Source of the DNA: Ectothiorhodospira lacustris
GTDB taxonomy: Bacteria > Pseudomonadota > Gammaproteobacteria > Ectothiorhodospirales > Ectothiorhodospiraceae
DNA: 64,000 bases
Assembly: GCF_022227845.1 (NCBI RefSeq)
Contig: NZ_JAJNQN010000002.1
Location: 124,001-188,000 of the forward strand
Reading direction: 5' to 3'
Positions within the stretch are counted from its first letter, which is position 1, and each line of letters opens with the position of its first letter. A model generated the notes under the pieces. The model did no database searches. It saw only the letters and a list, made by a program, of their open reading frames with translations, and was not told the origin of the DNA. Of the stretch, positions 55,132 through 63,124 are shown in pieces. Both the position numbers and the translations under genes were made by a program.

Positions 55132-56445
55132 ATGAACAAGACACCCAACCCCGCACCCACCCGACCCGGCCAGCGCGTGGCGGTGGTGGCCGGGCTGCGC
55201 ACGCCGTTTGCGCGGCAGCTCACCGCCTTCCGGGACCTGTCCGCCATTGATCTGGGCATTCTGGTCACCAGCGAACTGATGGCCCGCACGGACCTGGACC
55301 CGGCGCTGGTGGAACGGGTGGTCTACGGTCAGGTGGGGATCCTCCCCCAGGCCCCCAATATTGCCCGCGAAGTGTTGCTGGGCGCGGGCCTGCCAGCAGG
55401 AACCGATGCCTACAGCGTCTCCCGCGCCTGCGCCACCAGCCTGCAGAGCACCGTGGACGTGGCCGCCGCCATCGCCCGCAACGAGATCCAAGTGGGGCTG
55501 GCCGGTGGCGCCGATTCCACCTCGGTGCTGCCGCTGCAGCTCAGCGCCCCCCTGGCCCGCGCCTTCATGCGGGCCAGCAAGGCCCGCTCCCTGCTGGACA
55601 AGCTGCGCTGCTTCAAGGACATCCGCCCCGGGCATCTGCTGCCCAACCCACCGGCGGTGGCGGACTATTCCACCGGTCTGCGCATGGGCGATATCGCCGA
55701 ACAGATGGCCCGCAATCACGACATCGGACGAGCGGAGCAGGATGCCCTGGCGGTGGCTTCCCACCACAAGGCCCACCAGGCCTGGGAGGCGGGACACCTG
55801 CAAGCCGAGGTGATGACCGGCATCGTGCCCCCCTTCCGGGAAGTGATCACCCGGGACAACACCCTGCGACCCGATACCAGCCTGGAACAAATGGCACGCC
55901 TGCCGCCGGTGTTCGACCGTCGCCACGGCACGGTCACCGCCGCCAATTCCAGCCCGCTCACCGATGGCGCCGTCAGCCTGCTGCTGATGACCGAATCCCG
56001 GGCGCGGGCACTGGGTTTCGACCCCCTGGGCTTCATTCGCGGCTGGGCCTTCACCGCCATCGACCCCTTCAACGACGGACTGATGGGTCCGTCCCATGCC
56101 ACCCCCCTGGCCCTGGACCGGGCCGGCATCCGGCTGCAAGACCTGGCACTGGTGGAGATGCACGAGGCCTTCGCCGCCCAGGTACTCGCCAATCTCAAAC
56201 AATGGCGGTGCCCGCGCTTTGCCCGGGAGGTCCTGGGACGGGACGCCCCCATCGGCGAGGTGGACCCGGATCGCTTCAACGTACTGGGCGGCTCCATCGC
56301 CTACGGCCATCCCTTCGCCGCCACGGGGGGACGCATGATCATCCAGACACTGCGCGAACTGCGCCGCCGGGGCGGCGGACTGGCGCTGACCACCGCCTGC
56401 GCCGCGGGCGGCCTGGGCGCGGCCCTGATCCTGGAGGTGGACTGA
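55132..56445 (+). CDS. fadI: Acetyl-CoA acyltransferase (thiolase), FadI type
   Basis: FadI carries out the thiolytic step of fatty-acid beta-oxidation together with FadJ. The 437-residue protein has the thiolase Cys in [12 protein letters not shown], the His in [16 protein letters not shown] and the second Cys in [35 protein letters not shown] resembles FadI more than FadA. The start at 55132 has AAGGGAACTCGC upstream. Its stop overlaps the fadJ start (TGATG), so the two are coupled. Confidence 0.93.
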   Translation: MNKTPNPAPTRPGQRVAVVAGLRTPFARQLTAFRDLSAIDLGILVTSELMARTDLDPALVERVVYGQVGILPQAPNIAREVLLGAGLPAGTDAYSVSRACATSLQSTVDVAAAIARNEIQVGLAGGADSTSVLPLQLSAPLARAFMRASKARSLLDKLRCFKDIRPGHLLPNPPAVADYSTGLRMGDIAEQMARNHDIGRAEQDALAVASHHKAHQAWEAGHLQAEVMTGIVPPFREVITRDNTLRPDTSLEQMARLPPVFDRRHGTVTAANSSPLTDGAVSLLLMTESRARALGFDPLGFIRGWAFTAIDPFNDGLMGPSHATPLALDRAGIRLQDLALVEMHEAFAAQVLANLKQWRCPRFAREVLGRDAPIGEVDPDRFNVLGGSIAYGHPFAATGGRMIIQTLRELRRRGGGLALTTACAAGGLGAALILEVD

Positions 56446-58601
56446 TGAATGCCTTTCACATGCAGAAGGATGACCGGAACGTGGCCGTCATCACCGTGGA
56501 CCTGCCCGATGAGCGCATGAACGTACTCCGGGCGGAGATGGTGGACGAATGCGGCGCCCTGCTGGATACCCTGGCACGGGACAACACCCTGCGGGGCGTC
56601 ATCATCACCAGCGGCAAGCCGGACAACTTCATCGCCGGGGCCGACATCCGCATGCTGTCCGCCTGCGACAGCGCCGAGGACGCCGCCGCCCTGGCCCGCG
56701 CCGGACAGGCCCTGTTCGACCGACTGGAGGGCTTCCCGGTGCCGGTGGTGGCCGCCATCCACGGCCCCTGTCTCGGCGGCGGACTGGAACTGGCCATGGC
56801 CTGTCACGGCCGGGTGGCCACGGATCATGACGCCACCCGCCTGGGCCTGCCGGAAGTACAGCTGGGCCTGCTGCCGGGAAGCGGCGGCACCCAGCGGCTG
56901 CCGGCCCTGGTGGGCCTGCCGCAGGCCCTGGACATGATGCTCACCGGACGCCAGCTGCGCCCGCGCCAGGCCCTGCGGCAGGGGCTGGTGGATGAACTGG
57001 TGCCCCCGCCCCTGCTGATGCAGGCGGCCCGTGCCCGGGTGCAGGCCCTGGCGGACGGGAAACAGACCCGCCGCCGCAGGCCCTGGCACCAACGCCTGCT
57101 GGAAAACAACACACTGGGGCGACACCTGGTCTACCGGCAGGTCGGCAAGCGGGTACACGCCCGCACCCAGGGCAACTACCCGGCCCCGGAACGCATCATC
57201 GACGCCGTGCGCACCGGCCTGGAATCCGGTCGGCGGGCGGGGCTCGCCGCCGAGGCCAGGCATTTCGGGACCCTGGCCATGACGCCCCAGGCAGAGGCGC
57301 TGATGTCCCTGTATCTGGCCGGCAATGCCCTGAAAAAGGCCCCGGTCACCTCGCCGTCGGCCACCCCTCGTCCGGTGCGGACCGTGGGCGTGCTGGGCGC
57401 GGGCCTGATGGGGGCCGGGATTGCCCATGTCACCAGCACCCAGGCCGGCAGGAACGTACGGCTCAAGGACGTGAGCGCCGAACGGCTCAACGAGGCCATG
57501 GGCCATGTCCATCGCCAAATCCGGACCCGGCAGCGGCGCCAGGGGCTAAGCGACTTCGAGGTGGGACGCCGGCTGAACCGCATCACCCCCACCCTGGACT
57601 ACAGCGGCTTTGGTCGTCTGGACATGGTGATCGAGGCGGTGTTCGAGGATCTGGCACTCAAGCACCGCATGCTGGCGGATGTGGAGGCCCATTGTCCGGA
57701 GACAGTGATCTTTGCCACCAACACCTCGTCCATCCCCGTCGCGCAGATCGCCGCGCCGGCCCGGCGGCCGGAACGGGTCATCGGCATGCACTACTTCTCG
57801 CCGGTGGAACGCATGCCCCTGCTGGAAGTGATCGTCACCGACCGCACCGATCCGGAAGTGATCGCCACCACCGTGGCCCTGGGCCGGGACCAGGGCAAGA
57901 CGGTGATCGTGGTTCAGGACGGGGCCGGGTTCTACGTCAACCGCATCCTCGCCCCCTACCTGAACGAGGCCTGCCATCTGCTCATGGAGGGCGTGCCCAT
58001 CGACCACATCGACACCACCCTGGTACGGTTCGGCTTCCCCATGGGACCCTTCGCCCTGCTGGATCAGGTGGGGCTGGACGTGGGCGGCAAGGTGGGACCC
58101 ATCCTGCATGAAGCCTTCGGCGAACGCATGCGCCCCTCACCGGTGGGCGAGCGCCTGCTGGCCCAGGGGCGGCGGGGCCGCAAGTCCGGCAAGGGATTCT
58201 ACCGCCATGATCGCCGTGGGCGCGGCGCCCCCAAGGTGGATGCAGCGGTCTACACCGAACTGGGGGTACAGCCCGGGCAACGCCTGCCGGCCCAGGAAAT
58301 CATCGACCGCACCGTGCTGCCCATGATCAACGAGGCGGTCCGTTGCCACCAGGAAGGCATCATCCGTCACCGGCGGGATGGAGACATCGGAGCCGTCTTC
58401 GGCATCGGATTCCCCCCCTTCCTGGGCGGACCGTTCCATCAACTGGCCCGGCGGGGACCAAAAGCGGTGGCAGAGCGCCTGAACGAACTGCAGACCCGTC
58501 ACGGGGACCGCTTCGAGCCGGCACCCGGGCTGGAGAAGGTGCTGGAGGGGGATGGCAGTGCTTCACCGGCACGGCCATGCCCTTCAGTGGGATCGGTCTG
58601 A
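56445..58601 (+). CDS. fadJ: Fatty-acid oxidation complex subunit alpha, FadJ type
   Basis: FadJ is a bifunctional enoyl-CoA hydratase and 3-hydroxyacyl-CoA dehydrogenase. The 718-residue protein has the hydratase motif [20 protein letters not shown] with [15 protein letters not shown], then the NAD-binding [18 protein letters not shown] (about residue 310) and [17 protein letters not shown]. The last ~17 residues ([18 protein letters not shown]) are encoded by the REP-like repeat at 58547-58585, so the natural C-terminus was probably changed by repeat insertion. Confidence 0.93.
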   Translation: MNAFHMQKDDRNVAVITVDLPDERMNVLRAEMVDECGALLDTLARDNTLRGVIITSGKPDNFIAGADIRMLSACDSAEDAAALARAGQALFDRLEGFPVPVVAAIHGPCLGGGLELAMACHGRVATDHDATRLGLPEVQLGLLPGSGGTQRLPALVGLPQALDMMLTGRQLRPRQALRQGLVDELVPPPLLMQAARARVQALADGKQTRRRRPWHQRLLENNTLGRHLVYRQVGKRVHARTQGNYPAPERIIDAVRTGLESGRRAGLAAEARHFGTLAMTPQAEALMSLYLAGNALKKAPVTSPSATPRPVRTVGVLGAGLMGAGIAHVTSTQAGRNVRLKDVSAERLNEAMGHVHRQIRTRQRRQGLSDFEVGRRLNRITPTLDYSGFGRLDMVIEAVFEDLALKHRMLADVEAHCPETVIFATNTSSIPVAQIAAPARRPERVIGMHYFSPVERMPLLEVIVTDRTDPEVIATTVALGRDQGKTVIVVQDGAGFYVNRILAPYLNEACHLLMEGVPIDHIDTTLVRFGFPMGPFALLDQVGLDVGGKVGPILHEAFGERMRPSPVGERLLAQGRRGRKSGKGFYRHDRRGRGAPKVDAAVYTELGVQPGQRLPAQEIIDRTVLPMINEAVRCHQEGIIRHRRDGDIGAVFGIGFPPFLGGPFHQLARRGPKAVAERLNELQTRHGDRFEPAPGLEKVLEGDGSASPARPCPSVGSV
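58547..58585. repeat. REP-like hairpin repeat, copy 2
   Basis: GGGGATGGCAGTGCTTCACC continues GGCACGGCCATGCCCTTC, matching 54144-54180. The arms ATGGCAGTGC and GCACGGCCAT can pair. It lies in the 3' end of fadJ and next to the truncated Rpn-like fragment. Confidence 0.78.
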
Positions 58602-58916
58602 CCTCAGCACTTTCACCTCGGCCAGGGACAGGCCCGTGGTCTGGGCGATCTGCTCGTCTGTGAGCAGATCCAGCTTGAGCAGGTTGATGGCCGCCAGACG
58701 CTGGCCTTCCTGGCGGCCTTCCTGACGCCCCTTCTGCAAGCCAATCGCTTCGCCTTTCTGTCGCTCCTTCTCCGCCCACGTCTGAAGATTTTCCGCCAGC
58801 ATCGCATTGTCCTCCACCAAACTGTTGATCTGTTCCAGCGCCTGCCCCGCCTCGGCACCCTGTTCGACATTATTTCGCAGGCGTTCCTGCTGAACCAGCC
58901 AGAATGCCACCATCAA
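58584..58916 (-). pseudogene. Truncated Rpn-family (transposase-like nuclease) C-terminus
   Basis: The residues from [20 protein letters not shown] on, with GLQKGRQEGRQEGQRLAAIN and LLTDEQIAQTTGLSLAEVKVL, are the typical tail of Rpn/PDDEXK-family transposase-like proteins. The nuclease domain is missing. The first ~20 codons overlap the 3' end of the short-chain dehydrogenase gene in another frame, so the fragment probably begins near 58890. It is a remnant of a mobile gene. Confidence 0.7.
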
Positions 58917-59667
58917 TGTTTATCTCCGTTCCTGTCAAATAGCCAGATTCATCTGAAGCCAGCATTACAGCAACACAGGCTACTTCCTCGGGCAAACCGA
59001 AACGCCTAAGTGGTGTATCTTGAACAAAGGCGGCCATATTAGCCTCACGCTCAGGCCCATTACCGAGCATCGGTTCCCACATAGGTGTCAGAATTGCGGC
59101 TGGATGAATTGAATTACAGCGCACCTTCAAATTCTGCTGCGCGCAGTACAAGGCTACACTTTTGGTATGATTCCGGACAGCCGCTTTGCTGGAGGCATAG
59201 GCAGCGGCAGTTGGAATACCGACAATGCCAGAACGCGACGATATATTGATAATGGAACCCTTGCCCGTGGCGCGCATGGCTTTAATGGCGTACTTACAAC
59301 CTAAAAACACCCCATCGAGGTTTGTCTCATGCACCTTCCGCCAAGCGTCTAAGGTGGCATGTTCTGGGTCATGCGGTACGTAGCCCTCTTCAAAACCAGT
59401 AATGCCAGCATTGTTGACGACAATATCAAGCCGACCATGTGCCCCGATTATTTTCTCTGTAAGTTTTTGCCAAGCTTCTTCATGGCGAACATCCAAAAAA
59501 GCAAAGCAAGCAGATTGGCCGAGGGATGATGCTACTTGCTGCCCATTGGTCTGATCAATGTCCGTTACATAAACAAAAGCACCTTCCGCTACAAAATGCC
59601 GAGCTATCGACTCACCAATTCCTTTGGCAGCCCCAGTCACTAAAGCAACTTTTCCTTCGAGTCTCAA
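58870..59667 (-). CDS. Short-chain dehydrogenase/reductase (cyclopentanol-dehydrogenase-like)
   Basis: This 265-residue classical SDR has the cofactor motif [15 protein letters not shown], the NNAGI motif, the catalytic Ser in [12 protein letters not shown] and the Tyr-Lys pair in [10 protein letters not shown]. The C-terminus [20 protein letters not shown] resembles cyclopentanol/2-alcohol dehydrogenases. The start codon is TTG at 59667 with GGAG upstream, and no ATG is available. The gene is AT-richer than the core genome. It lies directly after the 3' end of a group II intron remnant, whose insertion may have removed its promoter or original start. Confidence 0.8.
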   Translation of the reverse strand: MRLEGKVALVTGAAKGIGESIARHFVAEGAFVYVTDIDQTNGQQVASSLGQSACFAFLDVRHEEAWQKLTEKIIGAHGRLDIVVNNAGITGFEEGYVPHDPEHATLDAWRKVHETNLDGVFLGCKYAIKAMRATGKGSIINISSRSGIVGIPTAAAYASSKAAVRNHTKSVALYCAQQNLKVRCNSIHPAAILTPMWEPMLGNGPEREANMAAFVQDTPLRRFGLPEEVACVAVMLASDESGYLTGTEINIDGGILAGSAGTPAK

Positions 59668-59693
59668 AACTCCGCTCTCCTAATGTCGTCGCA

Positions 59694-59760
59694 GTAGGAA
59701 TGCCGGTTACCCGACGTCCCCTGCACAAGCCCCGGCGTGCGGTTTTCCCGCACCGGGCTC
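59694..59760 (-). mobile_element. Group II intron 3' end (domain V and VI), fragment A
   Basis: Read on the minus strand, 59727-59760 forms a 34-base hairpin starting GAGCCCGGTGCGG, with a GAAA loop, a two-base CG bulge and the AGC triad at its base, the size and layout of intron domain V. The next stem (59697-59722) has an unpaired A 7 bases before the sequence CCTAC, which is the layout of domain VI with the branch-point A and a 3' end at 59694. No reverse-transcriptase gene is attached. Confidence 0.7.
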
Positions 59761-59976
59761 CTCAGCCATACTCACACGCGCAGAGGGTACAATGTACCCC
59801 GTGGATATTTTCGCCAGGAAAGTTTGCCTCTTATAATCGAGACCTACATTGTCCCGAAGAGGTTGCCTTTGGCGAATACGCATGACTGTCAGCCCATTAC
59901 TCATTTGATCGGCCCTACCGTCTCGGAGTGTCGGGTCGGAGGAGGCGCGCTCACGCGCTGGCCTCCGTCCGCCGCT

Positions 59977-60010
59977 CAAACTGCACGTGCGGTTTTCCCG
60001 CATGCAGCTT
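59977..60010 (-). mobile_element. Group II intron domain V, fragment B
   Basis: Minus strand: AAGCTGCATGCGGGAAAACC followed by GCACGTGCAGTTTG is a second 34-base domain V-like hairpin with GAAA loop, CG bulge and AGC triad, about 216 bases upstream of fragment A in intron sense. The base composition of its arms differs from fragment A, so it belongs to a different intron or an older copy. The 59761-59976 stretch between the two has no gene. Confidence 0.65.
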
Positions 60011-60013
60011 TCA

Positions 60014-60033
60014 AACTCAAGAGTGCCTGTCCC
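60014..60033 (+). repeat. 27-bp direct repeat, copy 2 (partial)
   Basis: AACTCAAGAGTGCCTGTCCC, then a switch to a tandem pair CCAAAAAACTCATC. It lies 58 bases after the end of the dCTP deaminase gene and next to intron fragment B. Confidence 0.82.
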
Positions 60034-60091
60034 AAAAAACTCATCCCCAAAAAACTCATCCTAACTTTCGTTCTAGTCCTTTACTCCTTCC

Positions 60092-61957
60092 CTACTCTTC
60101 TTTTTCAAGATCATCTACCTTGGAAACCAGCCCATTCATCTCATCTTGGGTTATCAGGCCACAGACACTCAATACCTTAATACTATCTAAAACCTTCTTC
60201 CTTTTCTCTCTACGCTTAAGGCTGCCGTCATCGAAGTATTCAAGCTCATCCTTATATGGAAGAGTTTGTTCATAAAGTTGATGATAACCCTTTCCAACCG
60301 CCCCTCTAAACTGCACAAGCTCCGGTATCTTGCTACCTATAGAAATAACATGTTGCCGTGATATCCCAGGATAAGGATCGATGTATACAATTTCTTTCAC
60401 CCCTAGCTGATACGCCTTCTTCGCGCATAATTCACATGGGCTTGCTGTGGTGTAGAGCTTTCCACCTAAAATACCTTTACCTCCATATTTCGAAAGCTGA
60501 AGAAAAGCATTTTCCTCCGCATGCAAAGATCTCGTATGAACCTGATTACCTTTACTGTCCAAACTGTTCTTTAAATCTTTAAAGCAGTACGAAAGATTTC
60601 TCCCACTCAACAGTTCCTTACTAGAGGTTAGCGCTGCCCTATGCTCGGCTGCACGAGAACGAAACTCCTTGTCATTTCGTTCATAGTCACTGTAAACAAG
60701 CGGATCGAAGCTATGTAAAAGCCTATCTAAGGATCTTAAAGAGCAAGGAATTTGACCGGACGGAACATCGTTCCATCCCACGGCCTTAATTGAGTTGTCC
60801 GTGTCAGTGATCACCGCTCCAACCTGCCGAGATATACAGCCGGAGTTGGTCTTCGCTGTAAACGCGATCTGCATCACACGCTCCATGGCAGTCGGAGGAA
60901 CCAATCCCGGATGTATCATCAATGATACATACCAAACAATCTGCGACTTCAGAATGTTACTATTGTCCAGTTCATTCCTGGGGTTAAATAGATGGATATC
61001 AGACATTTCAATACAACGCTTGACGTTCTGAGCAACGAAGTCTCCGTCCAAAATGGCCGAGCTACCAGACTCTGCCTCATCTATCTTTTTGATACTGGCT
61101 TCATCAAATTTTCTAACATTTCTGAGGTAGGCGCTCCTATCTTCATCGGGTGCATTGATAGATACAAGATAGAAAGCCGAGTACCGTTCTCTAAAAAATC
61201 TCGCCTCATATGGATTGCGTATGGCATCAATAACCACGAATGCGCTATCAAAAGATTTTCTAAGAATCTTTATTATCCTGTTAATGGTTTCAGGCAGGTG
61301 AAAAATTTGCCCCGGGTCAAATTTAGCACTTTTGTATCCGACAGAAACCCGACCAAGTTTCCGTATAGAGTTTCCTGCAGCTTGATACGTCTCTACATAG
61401 AGGCCAGGGGACATCGCGTCAAGCTCAGCCTTAAATTCATTAGTAAACTTTCTGTAAGAAACCAAACTCCTCAGGATGGATCTCTTAGCCACATACCTTG
61501 GATCAAAGTCAGATTCGTGGTCTAAGACCATCTGAATAACGCGTTTGCTTCTGCCCACATTAATCTTGTTGCCATAGGCAACTGATGACAAAACACCTTC
61601 AATCTGTGCCGCATCAGAGATTCCCGTTGGATCGCACGCTGCCACAAAGCTTGCCAAATCACCTATATCCATTGCGAGTAGGTACGCGGATATGAGGTCA
61701 CTTATTTTTATTGCGAAAAATCTCTTCCAGTTATTTTTGGCATAACAACTAAGCACTTCGTACCGCCTGGAATCCAGTCCGTCATAGAACGCGTTGCACT
61801 TGTATCTTAGGTCGTCCATAGCCGGTATATCAGGCTCGGAAGACTCCATAATTGATGCAGCCGTAGTGCAACCGGAGCCAGTGCGCCCAGTAAGCCCAAT
61901 CACTATGAACTTGCTTCGCTCAAGAAACAGCTTGGACAATGGTGCTACGTCAGCCAT
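60092..61957 (-). CDS. avcD: AvcD-like antiphage dCTP deaminase
   Basis: The 621-residue protein has an N-terminal P-loop domain (IVIGLTGRTGSGCTTAA, residues about 18-34) and a C-terminal deoxycytidylate-deaminase domain with NSGCISRQVGAVI, the zinc site HAE (479-481) and PCELC (Cys508, Cys511). This two-domain layout is that of AvcD, which destroys dCTP/dCMP during phage infection and stops phage DNA synthesis. In the P-loop the usual Lys is replaced by Cys. In known systems an adjacent RNA, AvcI, keeps the enzyme inactive. ATG 61957 has AAGAGG 8 bases upstream; a GTG at 61966 is also in frame. The gene is AT-rich and bounded by two copies of the direct repeat. Confidence 0.88.
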   Translation of the reverse strand: MADVAPLSKLFLERSKFIVIGLTGRTGSGCTTAASIMESSEPDIPAMDDLRYKCNAFYDGLDSRRYEVLSCYAKNNWKRFFAIKISDLISAYLLAMDIGDLASFVAACDPTGISDAAQIEGVLSSVAYGNKINVGRSKRVIQMVLDHESDFDPRYVAKRSILRSLVSYRKFTNEFKAELDAMSPGLYVETYQAAGNSIRKLGRVSVGYKSAKFDPGQIFHLPETINRIIKILRKSFDSAFVVIDAIRNPYEARFFRERYSAFYLVSINAPDEDRSAYLRNVRKFDEASIKKIDEAESGSSAILDGDFVAQNVKRCIEMSDIHLFNPRNELDNSNILKSQIVWYVSLMIHPGLVPPTAMERVMQIAFTAKTNSGCISRQVGAVITDTDNSIKAVGWNDVPSGQIPCSLRSLDRLLHSFDPLVYSDYERNDKEFRSRAAEHRAALTSSKELLSGRNLSYCFKDLKNSLDSKGNQVHTRSLHAEENAFLQLSKYGGKGILGGKLYTTASPCELCAKKAYQLGVKEIVYIDPYPGISRQHVISIGSKIPELVQFRGAVGKGYHQLYEQTLPYKDELEYFDDGSLKRREKRKKVLDSIKVLSVCGLITQDEMNGLVSKVDDLEKEE

Positions 61958-61997
61958 TTGAAACACCTCTTACTCTTTGGACAGATGACTCAGTTTT

Positions 61998-62027
61998 TCT
62001 ATACTAATTGCGCAGCAGGGATATCAA
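61998..62027 (-). promoter_or_regulatory. Sigma-70-type promoter candidate for the deaminase gene
   Basis: Minus strand: TTGATA (62022-62027) and TATAGA (61998-62003), 18 bases apart, give a start about 35 bases before the ATG. The short leader leaves little room for an RNA antitoxin downstream of this promoter; a candidate would have to lie upstream of it. Confidence 0.5.
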
Positions 62028-62047
62028 ACGGAACGTCGTGGTAGGAA

Positions 62048-62074
62048 AACTCAAGAGTACCTGTCCCTTACTTT
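62048..62074 (+). repeat. 27-bp direct repeat, copy 3
   Basis: AACTCAAGAGTACCTGTCCC followed by TTACTTT, one difference from the consensus. It lies upstream of the dCTP deaminase promoter, so copies 2 and 3 bracket that gene. Confidence 0.85.
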
Positions 62075-62118
62075 TGCTCCATGGTTACGCCTGAAATCTT
62101 CGTATGTTCTCTTCTTAT

Positions 62119-62190
62119 GAACTGCCTAGTGCGGACCCGCATGCTAGGCGGTGTGGGGAGGGCGGGCTAAACACTCGCCCTTACCCGATT
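62119..62190 (+). mobile_element. Possible group II intron 3' hairpins, fragment C
   Basis: ACTGCCTAG (62121-62129) and CTAGGCGGT (62144-62152) pair over 9 bases around an inner stem TGCGGACCCGCA and a two-base bulge, and a second stem GGGCG...CGCCC follows, ending TTACCCGATT. The outline is that of domain V and VI on the plus strand, but the AGC triad is absent, so the assignment is weaker than for A and B. The remaining 62191-62299 holds no gene. Confidence 0.4.
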
Positions 62191-62299
62191 CGCATTTTAT
62201 TTATCTTGGAGAAGCACGGAAACGTTACTTTGAATATGACGGTGCTTCTCTCGAATCCTCTGTGGGACTTCCACATCCAGCTTGTGCATTCTTTGAACG

Positions 62300-62327
62300 A
62301 ACTCAAGAGTGCCTGTCTCTTAACTTT
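62300..62327 (+). repeat. 27-bp direct repeat, copy 4
   Basis: AACTCAAGAGTGCCTGTCTC then TTAACTTT. It lies 36 bases after the stop of the unknown 121-residue gene. Confidence 0.85.
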
Positions 62328-62362
62328 CCCTCTTTCCCTCTTTGGGCGAACACCGGTTCAGA

Positions 62363-62728
62363 TCAGGAGTGCGCATCGCTCACGGAAATCAACATAGAGA
62401 TGCCAGTTCCTTCATTCACCCATTCGTTACAACTGGCTGTCAGTTCGCCCTCACCTTTCCTATCGACGTACATACGCGCCCCGTGGACGAATGTATGGAA
62501 ATCTTTAACTTTTAGACCATCTTCACACCGTAAGTAGTGCCTGAATCCATCAGTCGGCTGCAGCGCACTAAATGAGAGCATCTTCCAATGATCGAATCCG
62601 GGTTCGACCATATTGATTTCAATATCCAGATGGGAGCAGTCCCTTTCAAATTTACTCAAATCAATGGTAGCCAATCTCGCCTCACCGCCATCGATAGTGA
62701 CATTTTTGTAGTCGAATTCTTTTATCAA
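62363..62728 (-). CDS. Unknown 121-residue protein between direct repeats
   Basis: No family was recognised. The sequence is mixed alpha/beta with polar surface (FDHWKMLSFSALQPTDGFRH, GLKVKDFHTFVHGARMYVD) and no signal peptide. The only usable start is a TTG at 62728, one base from copy 5 of the direct repeat; the original start may have been lost when the repeat arose. It is AT-rich like its neighbours and lies between copies 4 and 5 of the repeat. Confidence 0.6.
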   Translation of the reverse strand: MIKEFDYKNVTIDGGEARLATIDLSKFERDCSHLDIEINMVEPGFDHWKMLSFSALQPTDGFRHYLRCEDGLKVKDFHTFVHGARMYVDRKGEGELTASCNEWVNEGTGISMLISVSDAHS

Positions 62729-62729
62729 G

Positions 62730-62750
62730 AACTCAAGAGTGCCTGTCCCT
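62730..62750 (+). repeat. 27-bp direct repeat, copy 5
   Basis: AACTCAAGAGTGCCTGTCCC, then T. It abuts the start of the unknown 121-residue gene. Confidence 0.85.
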
Positions 62751-62999
62751 AGAACTCACTGTACCGACAACAGCGACGACGATCAGTGGCCTGATAGCCC
62801 TCCCCCCTGTTTCAATGGTTTCCTCTCTGCGGTCATGTGCCGAGGATTGTCCTTGGACACTGCTCGTCTGCCGGGGTGGAAATCGACGGGAAATCAGGAC
62901 ATAGTAGTGGTTCAGGAGCCGGAAACTGGAGGAAACCCGGGACAGGGGCAGTCGATGTAATGAGTAATCAACCGAAAAACCCACCAAAAAAATCAAGAT
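62751..62999. other. Gene-free module between direct repeats
   Basis: Open frames on both strands exist here but have no recognisable content or start signals. The stretch is bounded by copies 5 and 6 of the direct repeat like the gene-bearing modules. Confidence 0.5.
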
Positions 63000-63026
63000 A
63001 ACTCAAGAGTGCCTGTCCCTTACTTT
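63000..63026 (+). repeat. 27-bp direct repeat, copy 6
   Basis: AACTCAAGAGTGCCTGTCCC then TTACTTT, identical to copy 1 in this part. The attC-like site begins 20 bases further on. Confidence 0.88.
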
Positions 63027-63045
63027 CTTACTTTCTTGCCCTTAA

Positions 63046-63124
63046 GCCTTAACGCCCGACACATGCGCCGGTTTGGAGCCGCGAAGCGGCGGAAAAGCGG
63101 TCGCTGTGATGCCGTTTGTTAGCA
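63046..63124 (-). mobile_element. attC-like integron recombination site
   Basis: On the minus strand the stretch begins TGCTAAC, which includes the TAA stop of the gene ending at 63119, and ends GTTAAGG. Between them is an imperfect palindrome with an inner stem GCCGC...GCGGC. An outer pair close to the R'' (YAAC) and R' (GTTR) boxes, imperfect arms, a strong central hairpin and a stop codon in the first box are the layout of an integron cassette end. The match to the seven-base boxes is partial. No integrase is in the window. Confidence 0.6.

Noticed and set aside
59707-60003. 98-codon minus-strand frame over the intron fragments
   Set aside because: Its sequence is made of the two domain V hairpins and the stretch between them; it is RNA structure read as protein.
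62733-62996. Open frames on both strands between repeat copies 5 and 6
   Set aside because: No start signals, no recognisable motifs; composition unlike the neighbouring genes.
60014-63026. CRISPR array
   Set aside because: The repeats are spaced from 250 to 2000 bases with genes between them, and there are no cas genes.
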